Assembly (NCBI RefSeq): GCF_028389875.1
Contig: NC_084671.1
Span: forward strand, 2,054,501-2,118,500
Reading direction: 5' to 3'
Length of the DNA stretch: 64,000 nt
Source: Rhea pennata
Taxonomy: Eukaryota; Chordata; Aves; Rheiformes; Rheidae
Shown here: one piece after another, positions 1 through 14,465 of the stretch
How positions within the stretch are numbered: position 1 is the stretch's first letter
Layout of the letters: each line of letters starts with the position of its first letter
Position numbers and translations under genes: made by a program
The notes under the pieces: generated by a model
What the model saw: the letters and a program-made list of their open reading frames with translations, nothing else
Told to the model about the DNA's origin: nothing
The model's database searches: none

Positions 1-1949
1 TAATCACAATTCAGAAAAAGAGATGCCTTTAAAATTACTGGTTCTTATGAACCTATGTCGTTTGTAAGATCTCTGAGCTATTTGAACTAGCAGAAGCTAT
101 ACTGCATGTTACTTGCTAAGATGCTATGTCTCTGGTGGTATGGACCTTCCTCACCATACTTCCCCCAGTATCTACACAAGAAGTGCTTCTTCATGGAGTT
201 TAAGAGGTTATTCATGTGGATAAAAGCTGCTGGAATGAACTGCTACTGTAAAGTTTGTAGAAAGGAGCTGGAAAATTAAAACTACTGTTATAGTGGGAAC
301 TCCTGCCAGACTAATAGATTACAGAGAGTGCCATCAACATGTGAGGCCTTTTGACAAAGATGCCACGTTACGGAGAAGTGTGAACTTTGCTTATTGCAAG
401 TGCCCTTGCAGTCATTCTATCTGCTCAGTGATATCTTCTAAATGTTTACTTGGCAGCAGGTTCTTTAAGATCTGTCCTCAAGAGCCTCCCTACCAAATAA
501 ATAGATAATGTCTGTATATAAATAGGCATCTCAGCTGATGGATTTGCTCTGGCAAGCCTGATCTTTCCTGAAACAAATAGGTGACCTATACTTTGCACTT
601 TAATCCCAAGTGTTCAAGTGTTCACTTCTCTGTTGCCTCCATTAATCACATTTCAATCTTTTAGATGGAAAGAACAGAGATAAACTTTTAAAAAGAAAAA
701 TGAAAAGAGGAGTGGACTGGAAAAATTGACTGATAGAGACACAGAAGTGGAAAGAAAGGCATTGCTACATAGATGTTAGAGCCATAGATTTAAAGAAAAG
801 AATATTGAAGGGAATAGACAAAATATACTATATCAGACCTTTGCAGACAGACCCAAGCCAGCAAAACAGCCCACAAGACACAAAGATATATTCAACATTT
901 CAAACATGGCCCCTAGTTTGCCCTCATGTAGTGAGTGCAGGGACTGCACATTCCTGCACATCTTTGCTTTGGCCATTGTCTGGGGATGCAAAACATTCCA
1001 GGAGGATGCAGGGAAAAGTAGGAACAGACACAAATAGCTTTAACAGAAGGGAAAAGATGCTAATTAAGTCATCCAACTAATTTCTACCACTTTCCCCGCA
1101 ACATGGGACACATCCATGCTAGAGGTAGAGCTTTGTTGCTCAGAACTTTGTTTTCTGCTGTGCTCCACTGATGTTTCTCAGTGTTGCTGTGAAGTGCTAT
1201 CTGCTTTCTACACACTCCTCTCACTCTGAAGTCATCAACACCCACAAACCCCAGATAACACCCAGAAGAGGCCTATGAATCCTCTCCCTTGAAGATTTCT
1301 TACTAAAGCAAAGAACAGTGATGCATTTAGATTATTAAAATGGGATACACGAAGCCCTCAAACGCAGCTCACAACCTTTGATCTGGTCAATGGTCTTTGA
1401 ATAAGGTCATGTTTACAGGACTGTGAGCTGACAACCTTTTAACTAAGACAAATGTACATGATGAATTCTTTAGAAGATGTGAAAGCTTAGAAGGCCCATT
1501 ATTTGCTTTTGGAGGGAAAAGAGACGTGTTTTGCTCATATTTCGGTAGACTTGTGGTCTAGTTTGATATTACACTTGATTGTGTAAGATGATATTCTATT
1601 GCTCTTTCTGACTGAACAATAGAAATGTCCTGAAGATCCTGTTGTATTAAATGCTTAGATATGATTTCAGATTTCACATAAGCCCAGCGACCTTGAAACA
1701 TATTCCCTTTGATTCTTCTACAGTGAATTGAGGAGTTCAGCTTCTAGCATGTACTATCTGTCATTTGTCTGTCTTGCTTGCTGTGCATGCCTTAAAGAGC
1801 TTTCATAGTTCCTCTTGGGCCCTTAGGCTTGTGCATAATGGGCAGGAAAACCTCAGTGCTGGATAGCCAAATTACATAGGTGCTTTCATGCTGCCATTAA
1901 AAGATTTGCAGATGAGGGCACTCAAATGATCAATCAACACATAATTATA

Positions 1950-2232
1950 ACAGTGGAACTCATAGCCACATAGTTGTGGAGGCCAAAAGTATGAATGGCT
2001 TTAAAAAGGGATTGGGCAAAATCCTATTATTAAACACGGTGATCAGGAAGAGGGTCTCTAAAGCATCTACTGGTGGAAGCAAAGGGGATGTTGCAGAGGG
2101 GGTCACTGTTTTTGTCTTCTCCTACATTCTCTCTATGCATCTACTACTGGTTGCTGTCAGAGGCAAGATGCTGGGCAGCTGGCTTTCATCTAAGACCATT
2201 GATCCACCCCATCATAGCCTTTCCTACAGTTA
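1950..2232 (+). mobile_element. Ancient CR1-type LINE fragment, 3' end
   Basis: The sequence follows the 3' terminal region of the old sauropsid CR1 elements. It starts with 'cagtggaactcatagccaca' (compare 'gtggaactcattgccac') and continues through 'aggccaaaagtatgaatggc', 'aaaaagggattgggcaaa' and 'gatcaggaagagg'. It then reads 'catctactactggttgctgt' and 'cagaggcaagatgctgggc', close to the family phrase 'ctggccactgtcagagacaggatactgggc'. The element is in sense orientation on the plus strand, strongly diverged and 5' truncated. The short open frames across it are chance. Confidence 0.65.
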
Positions 2233-5200
2233 ACAGACTTATGAGCTTTACAGTTTATTACCAATACTGATATTTTACACATGGGTTTTATTTCTCATTT
2301 CATAATAGTATGTATAACAGGCTGCTGATAAAATCATAATGTTTTCCATCATCCTTCCCCACCCTCATTCCATTGCCCTTGTCAAAGACAATCAGAGCAG
2401 CAGGAGACTGCAAATGAGAAAGTGAGTTACTGTGAATATGGAGAGTTAATAAATAGCAGAAAGGGAAGCCCAAAAGCAGAAATAAGCTTTTTGAAGAGGG
2501 TGGTTGCTTTTCACATGCATTTTCATTAGCGATTAAATGGAACAGGATACAGCCAGATGTAAAGCACTCAGAGCATAAAGAGTTTTTTTTAAATAGTTTT
2601 GAATACTCAGCTTCTATTCAATTTGCTGCTTTTTGTTTGGCCAAATATATGTCTGGATGGATGTTTGGTAAGGTGTTTAACCAAACTATTGATGAATTCC
2701 AGCTGAAATAGCTTTGCACAGGACAAATATTCCTCTCCAACAAATATTTGACTATCATTATATTCCTGTCTGTAAGCTCCAGCCATTCTATCAGGAAACA
2801 GAAACAAAAGCAACTGGCCAGTTGTGTATTAGGTAAACAGTTTCAGGTAGCTTATCCCCTAAAATTATGAGACATATTCAAGAGAGAGGCAGCTACTCTA
2901 CATGGGTCTCTAAGCAATTTCTCCTGTCCACCTATGCTTTTAGTATCCAAATGATTTTGGCTAAAGCAATGAGTTGAAACTAGGGTTCCTGTGGCCCCAC
3001 TTTGCTGCTTCCATGTAACAGAAAGAAAGGTGCTTCCTAATCTTTTGCCTCTTTGGTTCATTTCCCTATGAAGTATCTTTACATTCAAGCTCTGATCTTG
3101 ATACAAACCTAGTGATATACCTGTGTGGTGTGTCAGTGACCTCAGGATTCAGCTAGCCATGTTTTGTGGCAATATTCACAGTGGTATGGAAGACAGGCTG
3201 ACAGGTAACTTTTTTAATGCTACGGGTGGGTTTAACGATAAGAAGGAACTATTTGAAGTCTTAATGTGGAATAAGAGAAGCCAGTAGTGCAAGGACTTGA
3301 GTCAAGAGTATATGGTATTATTTATATCAGTTTATCATATACACCGTGATTCTAAATGTTGTGATTAACAACCGCTTTGAGACATAAAATCCTATCCTGA
3401 ATGGGAAGTACAAACCAAAGCTAATACTGAAAGATCAAATATAACTCATTAAACTTTACTGAGGAAATGCCAAGAGGGGGGTCACCAGATTAATGGTAGT
3501 TGAGAGCTAGCAGAAACAAATAGCTTACCCCCTTCTAATCTAGGAAATACTTTTATCTGTCAGTACCTCAAACTAGGAGCATGACCCACAGGTAACTGGA
3601 CTTGCTTGAACTACCATGTCAAAGGAGCAAATTCCACAGGCAGAGTGCTCTGCAGAGAAACACATGCTATTCTCCCACGCAGACAACACCAGGGAGTAAC
3701 CACATCCTTGCAAAGATTAACTGTCGTGATGTGATGCCATTACACAGACATGAATCTTTCAGAATACCCAGGCCTTGGGAAAAGATTTTAGGTTTGAAAT
3801 AGGTCTTGCGGTATTTTAGACACATAATTTACTTCTTCTATTAGTGTAAGACATCTGCCTGGTACAGGCTAAGTCTTTCTGGTCTCCTCAGTCATGGAAG
3901 TAGGAATACTGTGGAGCTCCTCAGAAATCCTCTTTGTCCTACTGACAGGAATCTTGAACTAGCTGGGCCAAGTTATTTATGGGACACATCATGCTGAATC
4001 CAGATCTGGATGACATATGGCAAAAACACAATGAAACAGATATATTTGGCTCTCTTCCAGAGGTTGTACAGTAACAGGCACAGTTCTGTACGCACATGTG
4101 ATATGTTTACGAAGTGCCTTTGATTCTTTGTAGTTTGAGGTTTTAGTATATGTTTTTAAAGACATACCTTCTAGGTGCTAGTAGAGTATGTCCTTCTACC
4201 ATTTCTCTAATGTAAATATTGGTTCCAGTCATTTGCCATTAGAGCAGGGCCTTTCTACAGTAGAACACAGAGGACAAATCACTGAATCGGTGTCCAAGGA
4301 GGATTAGCAAAAGCATGGTAGAATTAAAGTGGTCCTGTTTTTACTTATTTCTGATCTATTTTAGATTCACTTCTTCTATTAAGAAGATAAGAGCAACTAT
4401 ACTGGATTACTGAAGAGCAGCAGAAGAACAGGTAGCCTAGCCAGAATAATATTCCAGCTTCCCAAAATGGGTTTCCTGAACCAGAGGTGATTCTATGCAT
4501 TTAGTAGCCTACAACAGATTTCTCCTTCATGAACTGTACAGCCCCTTTTTGAGCCCATGAAAACTTTCAGCTCCCCAAACCTGCTAATTTGTGTTATCTT
4601 TCCCAGGATCACCATATAGACAAAGCCCAACCAGGACTATTAACTTGAAAGCCTGAGATCCTGCTTTCTTCAATAGCCCTGTCACTGTCTGCTAGATATG
4701 GTAACTATGGTAATAAGTAATCACCGCATATTAGGAGAGTATTAACAAAAATAAAACAGGTAGAATCCTACACTTGAAAACCAAAAATTGAAGTGTAAAA
4801 GTTTCCACAACAGGAGTTGTTGCATGACTTCTGATTAATCAGTACAGATAGTCTCATATGACAGCGCATTCCTGACTGACCTCATGGGTATCTTCCTATG
4901 AAATGAGACAATACTAAGTAAAGAGTTAAGAGCAGAGAAACAATAGTACATAGACTAGAAAACGCTCTTGATCAATCAGATGTGAAAACAGAGGCTGACA
5001 GGCTGTGTGAGTACATGATCACTCGCTATCCAGCGCTGAGAGACCTGGTGGCCAGAATTCAAAGCTGACCTCAATGTGGTGGTGCCAACAGAGGCCATCT
5101 GGAACCCAGAGGTGGGCTTGCAGCCTCAAAACTGAAGCACAGTCATGGACAGCTGGAAAAATCATATTTTGCTGTTGTTGAAACACCACCTGCATTGAAG

Positions 5201-6555
5201 CAAAGAAACTTCACACTAGCGTACTTCAACAAAAGAAGAGAAAACAAAACACTTGCCATGTACTGTTTTCACTTGGGCTGGAAGCCACAAACCACAACCA
5301 ACCAAAGATCTTTGGTTACAAATCTGTTTTGCATGTTGTGGCACATAGCCTCCAGCTGTTAGTTATTCTTAAATAAGGAGTAATTCCAATGAATATTTGT
5401 TTGTATCATCAACAATAGTGCTACCTGATTGTATAGTTATCATTTACAAAAGAACATAGAAACAAAGAACCTCTTACAGCTACACATACTTTCCATGGCC
5501 AGAAAAGGTTCTTTTTGTTCATATCCTGGAGACACTGGAGTCCCTTCTATTATCATACTTTTTTAATAATCTACAACTATGACCTGAAAACTGAATTCAG
5601 GGAAGAGAGAACCAATCAACACCACACAGGGGACAAATACGAACAGAAGTGCTCAATGCTTGAGCTAGAGGTCATCTTTAACTAGTTCAGGTATGAATTT
5701 AATCTTCTTGACTTTAGGGAGATCAACATCTGTAGGTCTGCAGCTTAAGCTCATCATCACTTCTAGGCTGTTCCAGGAATTTAATGGCTCCAGGGCTTTG
5801 CCAGAGAGCCAAGAATATGGGAGTAGCTTACTGGTTAAGCTATTGTTGGGCACTGCTAGAAAGAATGGCCTACAATATTATCTTTGTGCCGCAAATACAG
5901 ACAAGGTTTACAAACAAGTCAGCGTGGCCTTGGATATTTCCCAAAGTGGATAATTATTTTACTCTCTTGGAAGAAAGTTGGATATGCGTATTCCCTCAGG
6001 CTTACCAGCAACAAAAGACATTGTTTGATTTTTAAAGACCCTCTTAAATTCTAATTTCCTCATGCTTTATCTGTAAGACATACAGAAATTGTATGTCCAG
6101 GTTGATTTCCCTGTTGAGGAAGAGCCAGAAGAAATGGAGGGGAGGGCTGGAGGGCACAGATCAGTGAGCAAATCTTGGCTCTTAAAAAACAGCCATGGCT
6201 ATTGTTTGCTATGCAAACATATTGGTCTTGTATATTTACTTCTGTCTTATAAGTATCAAGTAATTTCAGTGTATACTAAAAGTTGCATTTAAATAGCAGG
6301 ATTACCTTTTGAAAGCTTTATACTCACAGAAGATGGATGAACTATTTCCATTAGAATATCCACATTCATAGAAGTAAATGCATGTAAATCTTTTGGTGTC
6401 CTGAAGGTCAGTGAAAGCTGACTGAGCACAGGACACACTGGAGGCTCCCAGGAGCTGTGGAGCTCCACGTACTGACAGGGCAGGACTGGTCCCAGCGCCC
6501 CTGAAAGGGAGCAGAACAGGCAAGCACAGCCAGGGCTGCCCTGGGGCAGGTCCTT

Positions 6556-6571
6556 GGGTGGGGGGGGTGGG
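6556..6571 (+). other. G-rich tract with G-quadruplex potential
   Basis: The 16 bases read GGGT, eight Gs, then TGGG. This allows four runs of three Gs with loops of one to two bases, and another GGTGGGG follows about 15 bases later. No promoter or gene is visible next to it. Confidence 0.5.
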
Positions 6572-9410
6572 AGTCCCAGGTGAGGCTGGTGGGGTCGTTA
6601 AGGCCTATTAGTGCCCTCAGCATCCTGACAAAACCAACACTAATGCAAACAGTTTAGAAAGCTGCAAGTCATTTCAATGAACTAGTCAAATAAATCAAGG
6701 CTGATTTTGCCTCTTTCTTCACCTCGTTAGACAACCAGACTTATACTGTACTTGAGCCAACTAAATGTTTCTGTAATTTGACATCTGATTCATCACTGTC
6801 CAGTTCCTCTGCAGGTGCAATCTAAATAATTCCTAACTGATGGCTCCAAGGCACAAGGTGCAATGTTGACCAAAGCAGATGTGTCCCAGAACGGGAGCCA
6901 GTGCTGTCAGGTTAGCTGAAGAGCTCCCTGCCTACATTTTGGCTTATGCTATAGCTTGAACTAAACGGTTCTCCGGGGAGGGAGGCTCATGAGGATGTGG
7001 TTCTCGACGGGCAGCCTCCGCTTGACGCAGCATGGATGCATGTTGCTTGGGCCACCGTGAATGGTCTAAGCTGCTAGGAGTGAAAGAAGCAGCATTTCCC
7101 AGTGTCTAAGCTTCATTAGTGAGGTGGGAAGTTTCTTCTGTTTCTGCACCTGGATACCAGAGAAACAGTTACTGTAATGCTAACACAGAGCTTCACAGGT
7201 AAGACGAAAGGAGGCATCGAGCATAGTGAAATTCTAGCCTATTAGAGTTAACAGGAGTTTTGCATCTGGCCTCAGGGGGGCCAAGGATTTTATCCTAAGA
7301 GTATCAGTATCATGATGAATTAGAAAACTTGTCAACAATAAGCAAGCAAGGTTATTCCCAAAAGCTGCTGAAAGCGGGATTAGAAAAGTTGGAAAATCCA
7401 CTAGTGAAAAATAATGTCCAGCTTATTCCATTTATACTCACAATGCATGTGATACACATCTACAATATCTAAGCATTCATCGCCTGTTTTATTCTTTCCT
7501 GTCAAACATGTTGTAGAACTTTTTTGTTCAAGGAGGCAGGGGAGGAATCTTAGGGTAAAATGTCTTTGGATAACTTCCCAGAGCTGGGCTCAGCTCTCAT
7601 AAACAAGCTCTGTGAAGGCAGTTGCTGTGTGCAACCTATGGTTCATATTTCTAGGAAATACTGTCAGGCAGAGCTACTAATGGCCCCATGGAAGCTTTGC
7701 GTTATTAAAGCACACAACTTGGATGGCGTTCAGCCCAACTAGCCCTGCTTGCAGACTTCGTCTGAAGGGCAGAGTTTTCATTGGCAATTGCTGCTCAGTT
7801 GGCTTTGAGAATGTGACCTACTTCAAACTTAATAAACTCTGCAAAAATGCCACAAATATTAATTTGAATTTTCAAGCACAGTCAGTTCAACACTGGAGAG
7901 GAAACGACGTTTTAATAAGAATACGGCTTTAAAAGAACATTTGTGGAGAACAACTGTTGTTTGTCATCCAAGTCTAAAAGTTATAATCATCCAGTCAGGG
8001 GACAGAAATATTCCTGTTTGGACAGTAAAAACTGACCAGCACAGTGTAGATGTCAAATAATCAGAAGCAGCAGTTTGCAACAACAAGAAAGACTTTGTGA
8101 GCAAGAATAGCAGAATTTTTCCATGAATAATAAATCAAACATATTTGAAACAAAGCATTATTTGCTTGTGAACAACAGAAAAATAGAGGAAGAGGTGAAG
8201 TTTGTTAGAGAAATCATTCATTGCCTGGCTAAATGTAATTAATTTCCTTACTTATCTTACTGACCTTTTACCTTGGAATTAGGCTGTTCTGCCTCTTCCC
8301 TGGAACCGTTGTTGCCGGTGGTGTTACTCTACCTGGGGCAGCAGCAGCAACCTCGAGCTGCTGCTACAAGGTGCCCTTGCTTCAGTCACTCCAGGCCCCG
8401 TTCTCCCTGACCAAGTTTAGATGGAGCAGAGAGAAAACAGGAAGAACCAGACTGCTGCTGACGCCGCAGCTACGGTCAAGGAAACCACACAGGACATAAG
8501 TGGAAAAATTTGAGTGCAAGAAATCCATACCTATAGCCCTAGAAACGATCCTGAAATAGTATCCAGACACAGCTGTGATCTCAGAGCGGAATGACGGGGC
8601 TTTCTTTGGAAACATCCATTTTTGTCACCACACACTGCCTGGTCCCAGCACCTTTGCGGTTGTGGATGATGTAGCTGTCTCTTCCGCAGGCAGGCTGGGC
8701 AGTACTGCGTCGCACTCTGGAGACTGAACAAGCACAGGTAACATTTACTTATTCTCAAAATCAGAGCACAAAAAGAAGGGAGCTTCTTTCTAACTGTATG
8801 GCGCTACCAGCCAAAGTCATGCTTCTGCTACTCCGTCCTGCCGTCACGCGTCTCTTCTCCGGTACCGTGGCCCTTGCTGGGCGCTGAGCGCTGCAGCGCA
8901 GCCAGCACACCGCTGCCTACGAAGCCTGACTCCTGCCAGCGCAGGGCGCAGGGCGCAGGGAAGCCCTCGCGATCACGCGGTGTGTCTTCATTACGGGAGT
9001 TCTCACGGAGGTAGGGTCTGCACAGGAGACCCTTGTTACAGGCTACAGCAGTGCGGACAGGCGTAACCAGAACAAACACAGGAAGAAAGAGGGTCATGGC
9101 AGCACAGTTTTGAAGGAAGGGAGGGAAGAGATTTTTCCCTGTGAGAAAATCTTCCACACTAGCTACACTGGTTACAGAGAAATCCATTCTTTCTTTGCTC
9201 TCAGCAGTAACCACAGGATGAAGAATACATGCAGTTAGATCTACACGATCCCCCAAATGTGACGCTTTGAGCAAGGCAGCAGCGGGTACGCAGGGCCACA
9301 GTAGAGAGCAGCTCTAGCCTGCTCTGCGATTTGTTTTAGAAGCCGTCATGGGTAGCTGTTGATGCATTTTTGGCACTGCTCTTACCCTGCTATAGATGAT
9401 AGCGTACGTT

Positions 9411-9480
9411 ATGTTGGAAGGGACAGCAGGAGGTCGTCCAGCCCAGCTCCCAGGCAAAGCAGGGCTTTGATCCAGTACAC
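9411..9480 (-). mobile_element. Short CR1-like fragment
   Basis: The plus strand reads 'gttggaagggacagcagga' followed by 'ggtcgtccagcccagctccc' and 'aggcaaagcaggg'. This parallels the complement of the avian CR1 3' region ('ggaagggacctctggaggtc', 'atctagtccaaccccctgc', 'tcaaagcagg'). Only about 70 bp can be followed, and the sense strand would be minus. Confidence 0.5.
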
Positions 9481-12400
9481 CCACTATGGCGTGCACTGGA
9501 CGGGGCTTTATTGCCATTGCAAGCTGCTGCCGGCTGACCCTTCCCATCTGCAGAGCGCCTGATTTCCTCTGCTCAGGTAGTGTGACTGGTCCTGACTCTG
9601 CCTCGTTCACTAGCTGCCTCTCATATTCCTGCGACTTCTCCAGTTGCTGCTTGCGTTGCAACAGCCCATGGACAGAGCCTGTGCTCCTGTCCTCTCAGCA
9701 GAAGTGTTACGTGACAGCGTCGGTTTATAGTCTGGAAGGTGTGAGCCAGCTCCTCTGTGCCAAAACCATCATACTGCTCCTCTTTGCCATTACATTGTCA
9801 GAGAGGCTAAGTGATGCTTACGTACCATTTGTTTTTAAGTGTAATCTGAAGCCACATACTATCCCAAACATAGGTTCCTCAAAGGTATATACGATATGGC
9901 ATAAAAATCTTGGTGGGTACCAACTGTTGCATGAAAAAGTGGATTATTTTTCTCACATAAAAGAGTTCATATAAACTGGAACTAGTACTTCTCAGAAATC
10001 ATGTTTCCTAGAGGAATTATACTGAACTGTAAAACTCGGTTTGGGTTTAGGGACTGCCCACATTCAGGAGTGTTCAGATCCAGATTTTGGTCTGGTTTCT
10101 AGCTAGAGTTGGGTTTGGATCGCAAGCGTCAGTCTCCTCCCCGGGGGCCTGGAGGGGGCTGGGCTCCTCTCCAGGTTGCAGCTGGGTCTCAGAGCCACCT
10201 TGTGCCACAGCCCTGGCAGCTGAACCGGGGCCCGGCTGGCTGAGCCGGGGTGGAAGCCAGGGCAGCCCCGGAGCTCTCCGCCTCTTGCCACGGCCCCCAG
10301 GGGAACAGCCCATGGGGGGCTGGGGGCAGCGGGCGCGAGCGTGGCACCTGGGGCGGCCACGTAGCCTTAGCGTCCCACTTGGCCAGGGCCATGACTTGGA
10401 AAGCAGTCCTCGCATATCTTTCCATAGGGGTAAGGCTCATTTCCTCACCCAACCGTTGGATGAATTATGGGATTCTTTACTAGAGGCTAAACCACGCTAC
10501 AGTAGAATGACATCTTTTGTACTGGAAGTTGTGCAAGACAAAAGGCAAATTGTTTCCTGGAAGAGAGGAACATAAGTTCTGCAGAGCACAAGCACCGCAG
10601 GCAAAGGCGGGGATCCGCAGCTCTTTTTCCAAGATTGCTGCCACACGCGCGCGCATGCCCAGGGACCTCCCCGCCGAAGCCATGGGGAGCTTTACCGTTG
10701 TGGGCGGGGATGGGTCCTGCAGGGGAAGAGCAAACAGAACGGGAAAAGGTAGTGCAGCGGGACTACCAAAACAGTCCCTGTTCAGAGGGCAGCACTATTT
10801 AAGTCTAGAATGTTTCAATACACGTTATTTTAAAAGGAACCAATAAAAACTATTTATATATTTGCTCAAGAAGAAAATCTGCAATAGTGGGATTTTTTTT
10901 CTTTTTAAATCTCCTTGCTCTCATCATAACTAGATTGATGATTTCTGTGTTTCTCCTTTTAGGAGGAGAACTAGAATAACTTGCCAGCTGAATTTCTCTT
11001 TTATTTTATTCCAAGTTTTAATTTAAGGCAGGAGAAGTGTGGCTAAGCTTCTTATTTTATGTAATTATTTTTTGGCCCCCAAACCAGGTTCTCTTTAACT
11101 ACATAGCTATGCATTCTCTACTGTTTCAATCACATGAGGACTGAAGGAAAGGATATAAGTGACTGCTGACAGCTAAGTGCTGCTTACAAAATTGTAAGAC
11201 AACAGGTGAAGCAGCGCTGTAATTGCCCAAACTCAGATATGGAAATCACCTGACCCTAGAAGGGGTTTTCTGTCCTGAGCTGCACACCCCTGTAGTTTGT
11301 TAGCTAGATGACAGCATGTGTTTGTACAGACACCCGGACATGCAATCAGGTGTTTAAACTGATGATGTAATGCATTGGTGGCAGACTGAAATTTAGCATC
11401 GTTTTTCTGAAAAAAATTTTAAACTGGTCATCACAGTGTATCATCAGAATCCAGTGACTCTCCCTGGTAAATAAACACAGGAATGTGTACAGCACATAAT
11501 GCTGGAACTGAAGGCAGCAAGCCTGCAAATTCCTACAGATGCATTGAACTTTGTACCCATTAGGAACTCCATTAGGATCAGTGGCACATCCTACGTGAGG
11601 TTACGACTGAATGATCCAGGTATTTAAATTTATATGACTAAAGTTTCTTTTCCCTTTCTGTCACTCAGGCCATGGAAATGTCCCTTTACATGTCTGTTCT
11701 TACCGTTGCACAGTTCCTATTAAAACCAGGTTCAGCTCCACGGGTTCGTTTACACTCACAGGTAGCAGAAGCGGCACCAACGCTCCCACAGGAAGACGAA
11801 GGGGATGCATGTGAAAACGGCCACAGCTCTGCCTGCATTGCAAACGTGCTGACAAGGTGCCAGATGCTCAAATCTTTATTGCTACCAGCTCTGTATCACC
11901 TGATGAGCTGGTCCAATGTACAGACACGTGTGTTACTTATATGAACATAACAATTAAGCTACAGCAGACTTGGAGTGCACGTTATTTGGATAAATCCAGA
12001 TATCACTGAAATATCAATCACTGAAATAACAATAATAAAGATTCACAGCCTAAATGGTGCATCTTCCTGAAAACAAACATGGTTTTGTTCTTTAACATCA
12101 GGCTTGAATGTGACTTTATGTTTTTTAGAGACATGAAGTGTAATATAAGCTGTAAGTATTATAATACTATATTGCTGGTGCAAGTTGCCTGACTTGTTTA
12201 AGCAGCAGGGACCGAGAGGAGCTCTGTATCACTGGAGAACCATATTCTGCTTGGATCTTCGACCTATGCAGATGTCAATAGGCATGTTGGATAAATCGGT
12301 CCCAGGCTGGCTTTCAGGACTTTTTATGACTAAATTCAGCTTTAACAAAGTTGTTCTGTTCACTTTGTTACATTGTATGATTTAATACTCATCTCCACAT

Positions 12401-14410
12401 TCAAGTTATTATAAGACTTTTCAGAATTTTTTCTCCAAAAAGGCAGGAACATAATGGAAGTCTGGAGCTGGTTAAAGCACTCTATGGGCCATTGATATTG
12501 TTATTCTCTTTCCTTCCTAACTTTGTTAGGGTCCATACAAATTTATCTTGTGGATCTACAAAAAATATAGCTGGCTTTAAAGTCCTCCCTGATTTTCCCA
12601 GATAGAGGAATGCCTCACAAACCACTTTGTTCCCAGTCACACACAGTATGATGTGATTTATCAGGACTTCCTTTTCCAATTACAATGGGAATGTTAGAAA
12701 TAAAATATTGTCTTTTAAAATTAGGGCTTGTGACCTTTCAGGACGTGGATGCCAAGCGAGTTGTTTAAGCCGCTCTGCCTTGCGCGCCGGCTGCGGTGCA
12801 CTATGGCTGACGAGGCGAGAGGTCGGACACGCGCTGTGAAAGGACGCTGGCCAGTAAGTTTTGAGAGGAACCAGGTCAAAGGAAATACTGGAAATCCTTA
12901 AGCAAAACGAAACAAACTTGGATGGACTCTCATAAGAGCCCACAAAGGAGTGGGAGAGCACACGGAAGGAATTACTAGTTTTATTTCACTGCCTCAAAGA
13001 GGACTTGGGGAGAACAGGGAGCTTTGGAAAATGGATGCTTTGGGATCGTGGCGCTGCTTCTCGATGGACGAGGACGCAGGACAGCGGGGGGTGCAAAGTC
13101 TTCGACACGGGAATCCCTCCAGAGCGGACGTCTCCCGCGTGCTTTCGAAAGGCAGCCTCAGGACGGAAGAACAGGCAGCACCAGGCACGTGCAGCGTCCT
13201 GCCATCAGCAAGTCGCTGTGGAAGCGGAGTCTGGGATCCCTTTCTCCGGACCAAGTTTCACAGCTAAAATTCTGGTGCAGAATCATCCATAAAGGGTAGG
13301 AGAAACGAAGGGACGGGAGCGGTGGCGATACTGAGACGCGGCACGTCTATGCAGGGATCGCAGCCAACCGCAGCACCAGCTACGCCGCGGTGGTGCCGCT
13401 CGCAGCCCGCGACGCCTCCAGCTCGCCGCAGGCCGCATCAGTGGCTCTTTCTGTGGGTCTCGAGACCTGCTTTAAACCTCATGTTAATCCTGGCACTAAC
13501 CGATTTCAAGCTAGTTCGCACGTGTTTCCCACCCAGTCACGGTGCTACAACCACAGGTCTACGCGACTGCAGCAGAGCTGTAACGCACAAAGCTGAATGC
13601 CTCAATATTCCACACGTCTTTCTAAACTCAAAAAAAGGGCACAGCCTTTCCCTGCCGGCTACCTCACGGGGAAGCCCTTTCCCCTCGGCACCTCCCCGCT
13701 TGTGCCCCTGAACCACACCGCTGCCCGCCGCGGTCTCAGGCTTGCGGCCGCCCCGAGGACGGGGAGCAGGAGCACAGCGATGCTCGCCCCACGCTGCGCC
13801 TGCCGCAGAGCTTGAGCAGCGCTCACTGAGGTACACGAACCTGCAGTGCTCCTTTTACAAGGAAAAGCGTCCGTTACCACGGTTATGCTCTCAACATGCC
13901 AGTTCTTTGCTAGGCAAGACGAGCTTCTAAGTTCACAAGAGTACTGCTGACACAAGATGTTCAGCAGCGTCCAGCACAGCTCTCCCCCCGTGTGTTCTCC
14001 TGCTCGGCTGCCTTGTTCAGACCGGTCTTACAAGGTCAACAGAGTGATTAATATTAATATTTCTGTCTACAACCCAAGTCAGTCTCTCACTAGCAGAAAT
14101 CGGAATGGCAGCCAGTGTCTCTTCTCCAACTGGGGAGACCTTCTCTGGTGCAGAGCTCTTCCTCTGGGGTCTGCGGACCACCAGTTGTCCATCATCATCA
14201 TCATGTGGTTTATGAAATTATTAAAAAAGGAAGAAAAAAAAACCCAAGCAAAGAAACACATTTCCATGAATGAAGGCAACTGAAGGGGGAAGATCAGAAG
14301 TACTAAACAGCCTTTCAAAGTTTTGCCTAGGTTTTATTTGATTTTAAATGGAAACTCATAGTAGTGGTACTGTTCCAAGTTCCTGATGTTTTTCCCCAGA
14401 AAGTCTGACA

Positions 14411-14465
14411 AGCAGCAGCCAGCTCTGGCTGCTGTCAGAGGGACGATGCTGGACTAGACACAACT
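14411..14465 (+). mobile_element. Possible old CR1 3'-end fragment
   Basis: The phrase 'ctggctgctgtcagaggg' followed by 'acgatgctggactagaca' resembles the CR1 tail 'tggccactgtcagagacaggatactgggctagatgg'. It is short and diverged, with similarity judged by eye only. Confidence 0.4.

Noticed and set aside
8828..9274. 148-codon minus-strand open frame
   Set aside because: No domain or homologue recognised, and it lies in a GC-rich patch without supporting signals.
13322..13955. Cluster of overlapping 60-130-codon open frames on both strands
   Set aside because: They arise from a GC-rich patch. Frames overlap on both strands and none resembles a known protein.
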